Below, piece after piece: positions 63,501 through 64,000 of a stretch of 64,000 bases of DNA. The notes under the pieces are model-generated. The model saw only the letters and a list, made by a program, of their open reading frames with translations, had not been told where the DNA came from and did not search any database. Every line of letters begins with the position of its first letter. Position 1 is the stretch's first letter. Origin of the DNA: Pseudo-nitzschia pungens (lineage: Eukaryota; Bacillariophyta; Bacillariophyceae; Bacillariales; Bacillariaceae); the NCBI GenBank assembly GCA_037355855.1, contig CM074759.1, positions 4,216,001 through 4,280,000 on the forward strand. The letters run 5' to 3'. The position numbers were made by a program, and so were the translations under genes.

Positions 63501-64000
63501 TCCGCACGATTCTATATTGACAACCTATCCAATCTTTGCAAGACTTACATCTGCCCCGACAGCTGCATTAAATACAAGAACCAACACTCCAAGTATGGCA
63601 AACTACCACCGAAAGAAGCCCCACTGGCTCCATTCAATGAGATACATGTGGATCTTATAGGCCCATGGAAGATTACAGCCCAAGGCAAGAACTACAACTT
63701 CAAAGCCCTAACTTGTATTGATCCAGTCACCAATCTACTTGAAATCATCCGTATCAGAGACAAGTCTTCTCAGCATGTCTCTGACCAATTCAAGAACTGT
63801 TGGCTCTCAAGGTATCCAAGACCTATCAGATGTGTCCATGACAATGGTGGTGAATTCCTAGGCGCTGAGTTCCAGACTACTCTCAAGCAGTATGGGATTC
63901 AGTCCATTCCCACCACAGTGAAGAATCCCCAATCTAACGCCATCTGTGAAAGAGTCCATCACACAGTTGCTGATATTCTCAGAGTCTTAGTTCATGTGAA
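60585..64000 (+). CDS. Element F Pol, partial at window end
   Basis: Open in the gag frame for 1138 codons to the window edge. Protease LLALLDSGSSGTLINKRAL; RT with KINLSMQYYC where B, C and D have KIDLSMQYYC, then VYIDDIGVW; RNase H with YTDASD, MEKELLAI and YTDHKNL; integrase finger WYHLLLGHCGS and core VDLIGPW, HDNGGEFLG, AICERVHHT. The Asn replaces the first catalytic Asp of RT (codon 62035-62037), so RT should be inactive despite the open frame. Confidence 0.9.
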   Translation, partial: MQGSKPNKKPLASPKPAITLPPAPRDLDASTALLSGMTHGGDLPDKEGKEPTGWSIPVESSAKPANAATTKTVRFSATEKQSNMDPNRNQPNRSKGTDAKDSTAAINRPLLPLARNWSTGTAKNLYCNTKNSRDYTKGGALEQNYLKLLSTAGNTAEQASNKSNVAPILLTTVQYIQGIPTKSRPLLALLDSGSSGTLINKRALPFGTLPIQSKHQVLTTTANGSFDTTEYIIMKNTKLQEFGNYTIDRQEARLFHSPNCKYDLILGRDFLHLAKINLLFKEGAVQWMDRTIPMKDTSLYHDNYTMLMEELEDAELFADDLSFANPYKSKVILDRAYQETDPSTVAKQQSHMTTTEQQQFQAILSKYPNVFNGELGKYPHKKISLRLKPGSKPIHKKPYPVAYKREDLFKRELQNLCNDGVLKRCTGPAEWAFPTFIVPKKDNRVRWVSDFRELNELLERRPYPIPRIQDIMNKRGKYTHFTKINLSMQYYCFELDDASKKLCTIVTPYGCYEYQRLPMGVKVSPDVAQQLMEDILQDTDCTVYIDDIGVWTNGSFDLHMKTIDKILDRLNQNGIKCNPLKCDWAVQETDFLGYWMTPTAVKPWRKKIEAILHMDRPRTVTQVKSFLGAVGYYRDMWPRRSHVLAPLFDITGTPKKTPQAAAIKGKQRKAPSAFTWGPAQDKAFQQMKAMVAADALNTYPDLNKPFELYTDASDLQLGAAIIQDGKPIAYWSKKLSDAQKNYTTMEKELLAIVLCCKEYRKMLLGGVINVYTDHKNLTFRTLSVQRVLRWRLFLEEFGVNLTYVEGKKNVLADAFSRLPRMDPPTEGKKALSKGTLIDFLKLEVPKQDEELFLTEFPNLFQHLCNDADSKLQACLLNNECLVNLPNNQDLECPVNYSNIYLHQQKDPTIKFKIQSKAFFYHELEGNNILCYANQSNPDNWRIYIPSSLSNDTIKWYHLLLGHCGSTRLYQTISARFYIDNLSNLCKTYICPDSCIKYKNQHSKYGKLPPKEAPLAPFNEIHVDLIGPWKITAQGKNYNFKALTCIDPVTNLLEIIRIRDKSSQHVSDQFKNCWLSRYPRPIRCVHDNGGEFLGAEFQTTLKQYGIQSIPTTVKNPQSNAICERVHHTVADILRVLVHV

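Larger units (their letters stand above)
59084..64000 (+). mobile_element. Element F: Ty3/gypsy, 3' end beyond the window
   Basis: Close relative of C, inserted in G gag (left flank CGGGC). 5' LTR, palindrome, complete gag, UGA and pol that stays open to the window end. RT motif A carries an Asp-to-Asn change. The right LTR is outside. Confidence 0.93.

Overview
The window looks like nuclear DNA of a photosynthetic stramenopile, most likely a diatom. I base this on an ordinary gene whose N-terminus resembles a bipartite plastid presequence (2473-3321), a short GT-AG intron in an ankyrin-like gene (49562-51089), and Ty3/gypsy elements of the kind called GyDi in diatoms. The species cannot be fixed from the sequence. 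There are no bacterial operons, rRNA or tRNA genes or CRISPR arrays. Only two host genes look intact; about 45 of the 64 kb is transposable-element DNA, mostly nested.

Layout. 1-2.4 kb: repeat mosaic, an LTR fragment, a near-perfect 47-bp palindrome and a degraded coding stretch. 2473-3321: predicted plastid-targeted orphan gene. 4.67-6.27 kb: two foldback elements sharing one CTG target site. 6.3-9.96 kb: minisatellites and mosaic repeats. 10.7-15.05 kb: a gypsy gag remnant (family E) interrupted by a 3.1-kb gag-only LTR element (A). 15.08-17.1 kb: LINE fragment and inverted LINE-type ends around a 150-bp tandem repeat. 17.1-47.5 kb: one non-LTR (LINE) element of about 7.4 kb, split by D (which contains B, which contains E), by C, and by a solo LTR. 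48.2-49.15 kb: a third foldback family. 49.56-51.09 kb: ankyrin-like gene. 51.6-53.73 kb: low-complexity gene or pseudogene with frame lesions. 53.86-54.11 kb: 57-bp tandem repeat. 54.16-64 kb: a second nest, H split by G (whose LTR carries a foldback element), G split by F, which runs off the end.

Insertions were placed by exact target-site duplications (TSDs): D GGCTC, B CAACA, E GTTCC, C ACCAC, A CACTC, solo LTR TCTGC, foldback elements CTG or CAG. By-eye LTR differences fit the nesting: D about 5/256, B 3/331, E 2/189, C 2/311, A 1/308.

The pol-bearing gypsy elements share an unusual architecture. In all six copies where the junction is visible (B, C, D, E, F, G), gag and pol lie in one frame separated by a UGA codon. 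In the seven elements whose 5' LTR junction is visible (A, B, C, D, F, H and unrelated E), a perfect palindrome directly abuts the LTR where a tRNA primer-binding site is expected. C has both frames open and nearly identical LTRs and is the best candidate for a competent element; B, D, E and G carry nonsense or frameshift lesions, and F lacks a catalytic Asp in reverse transcriptase. A has gag only and would need pol from a relative.
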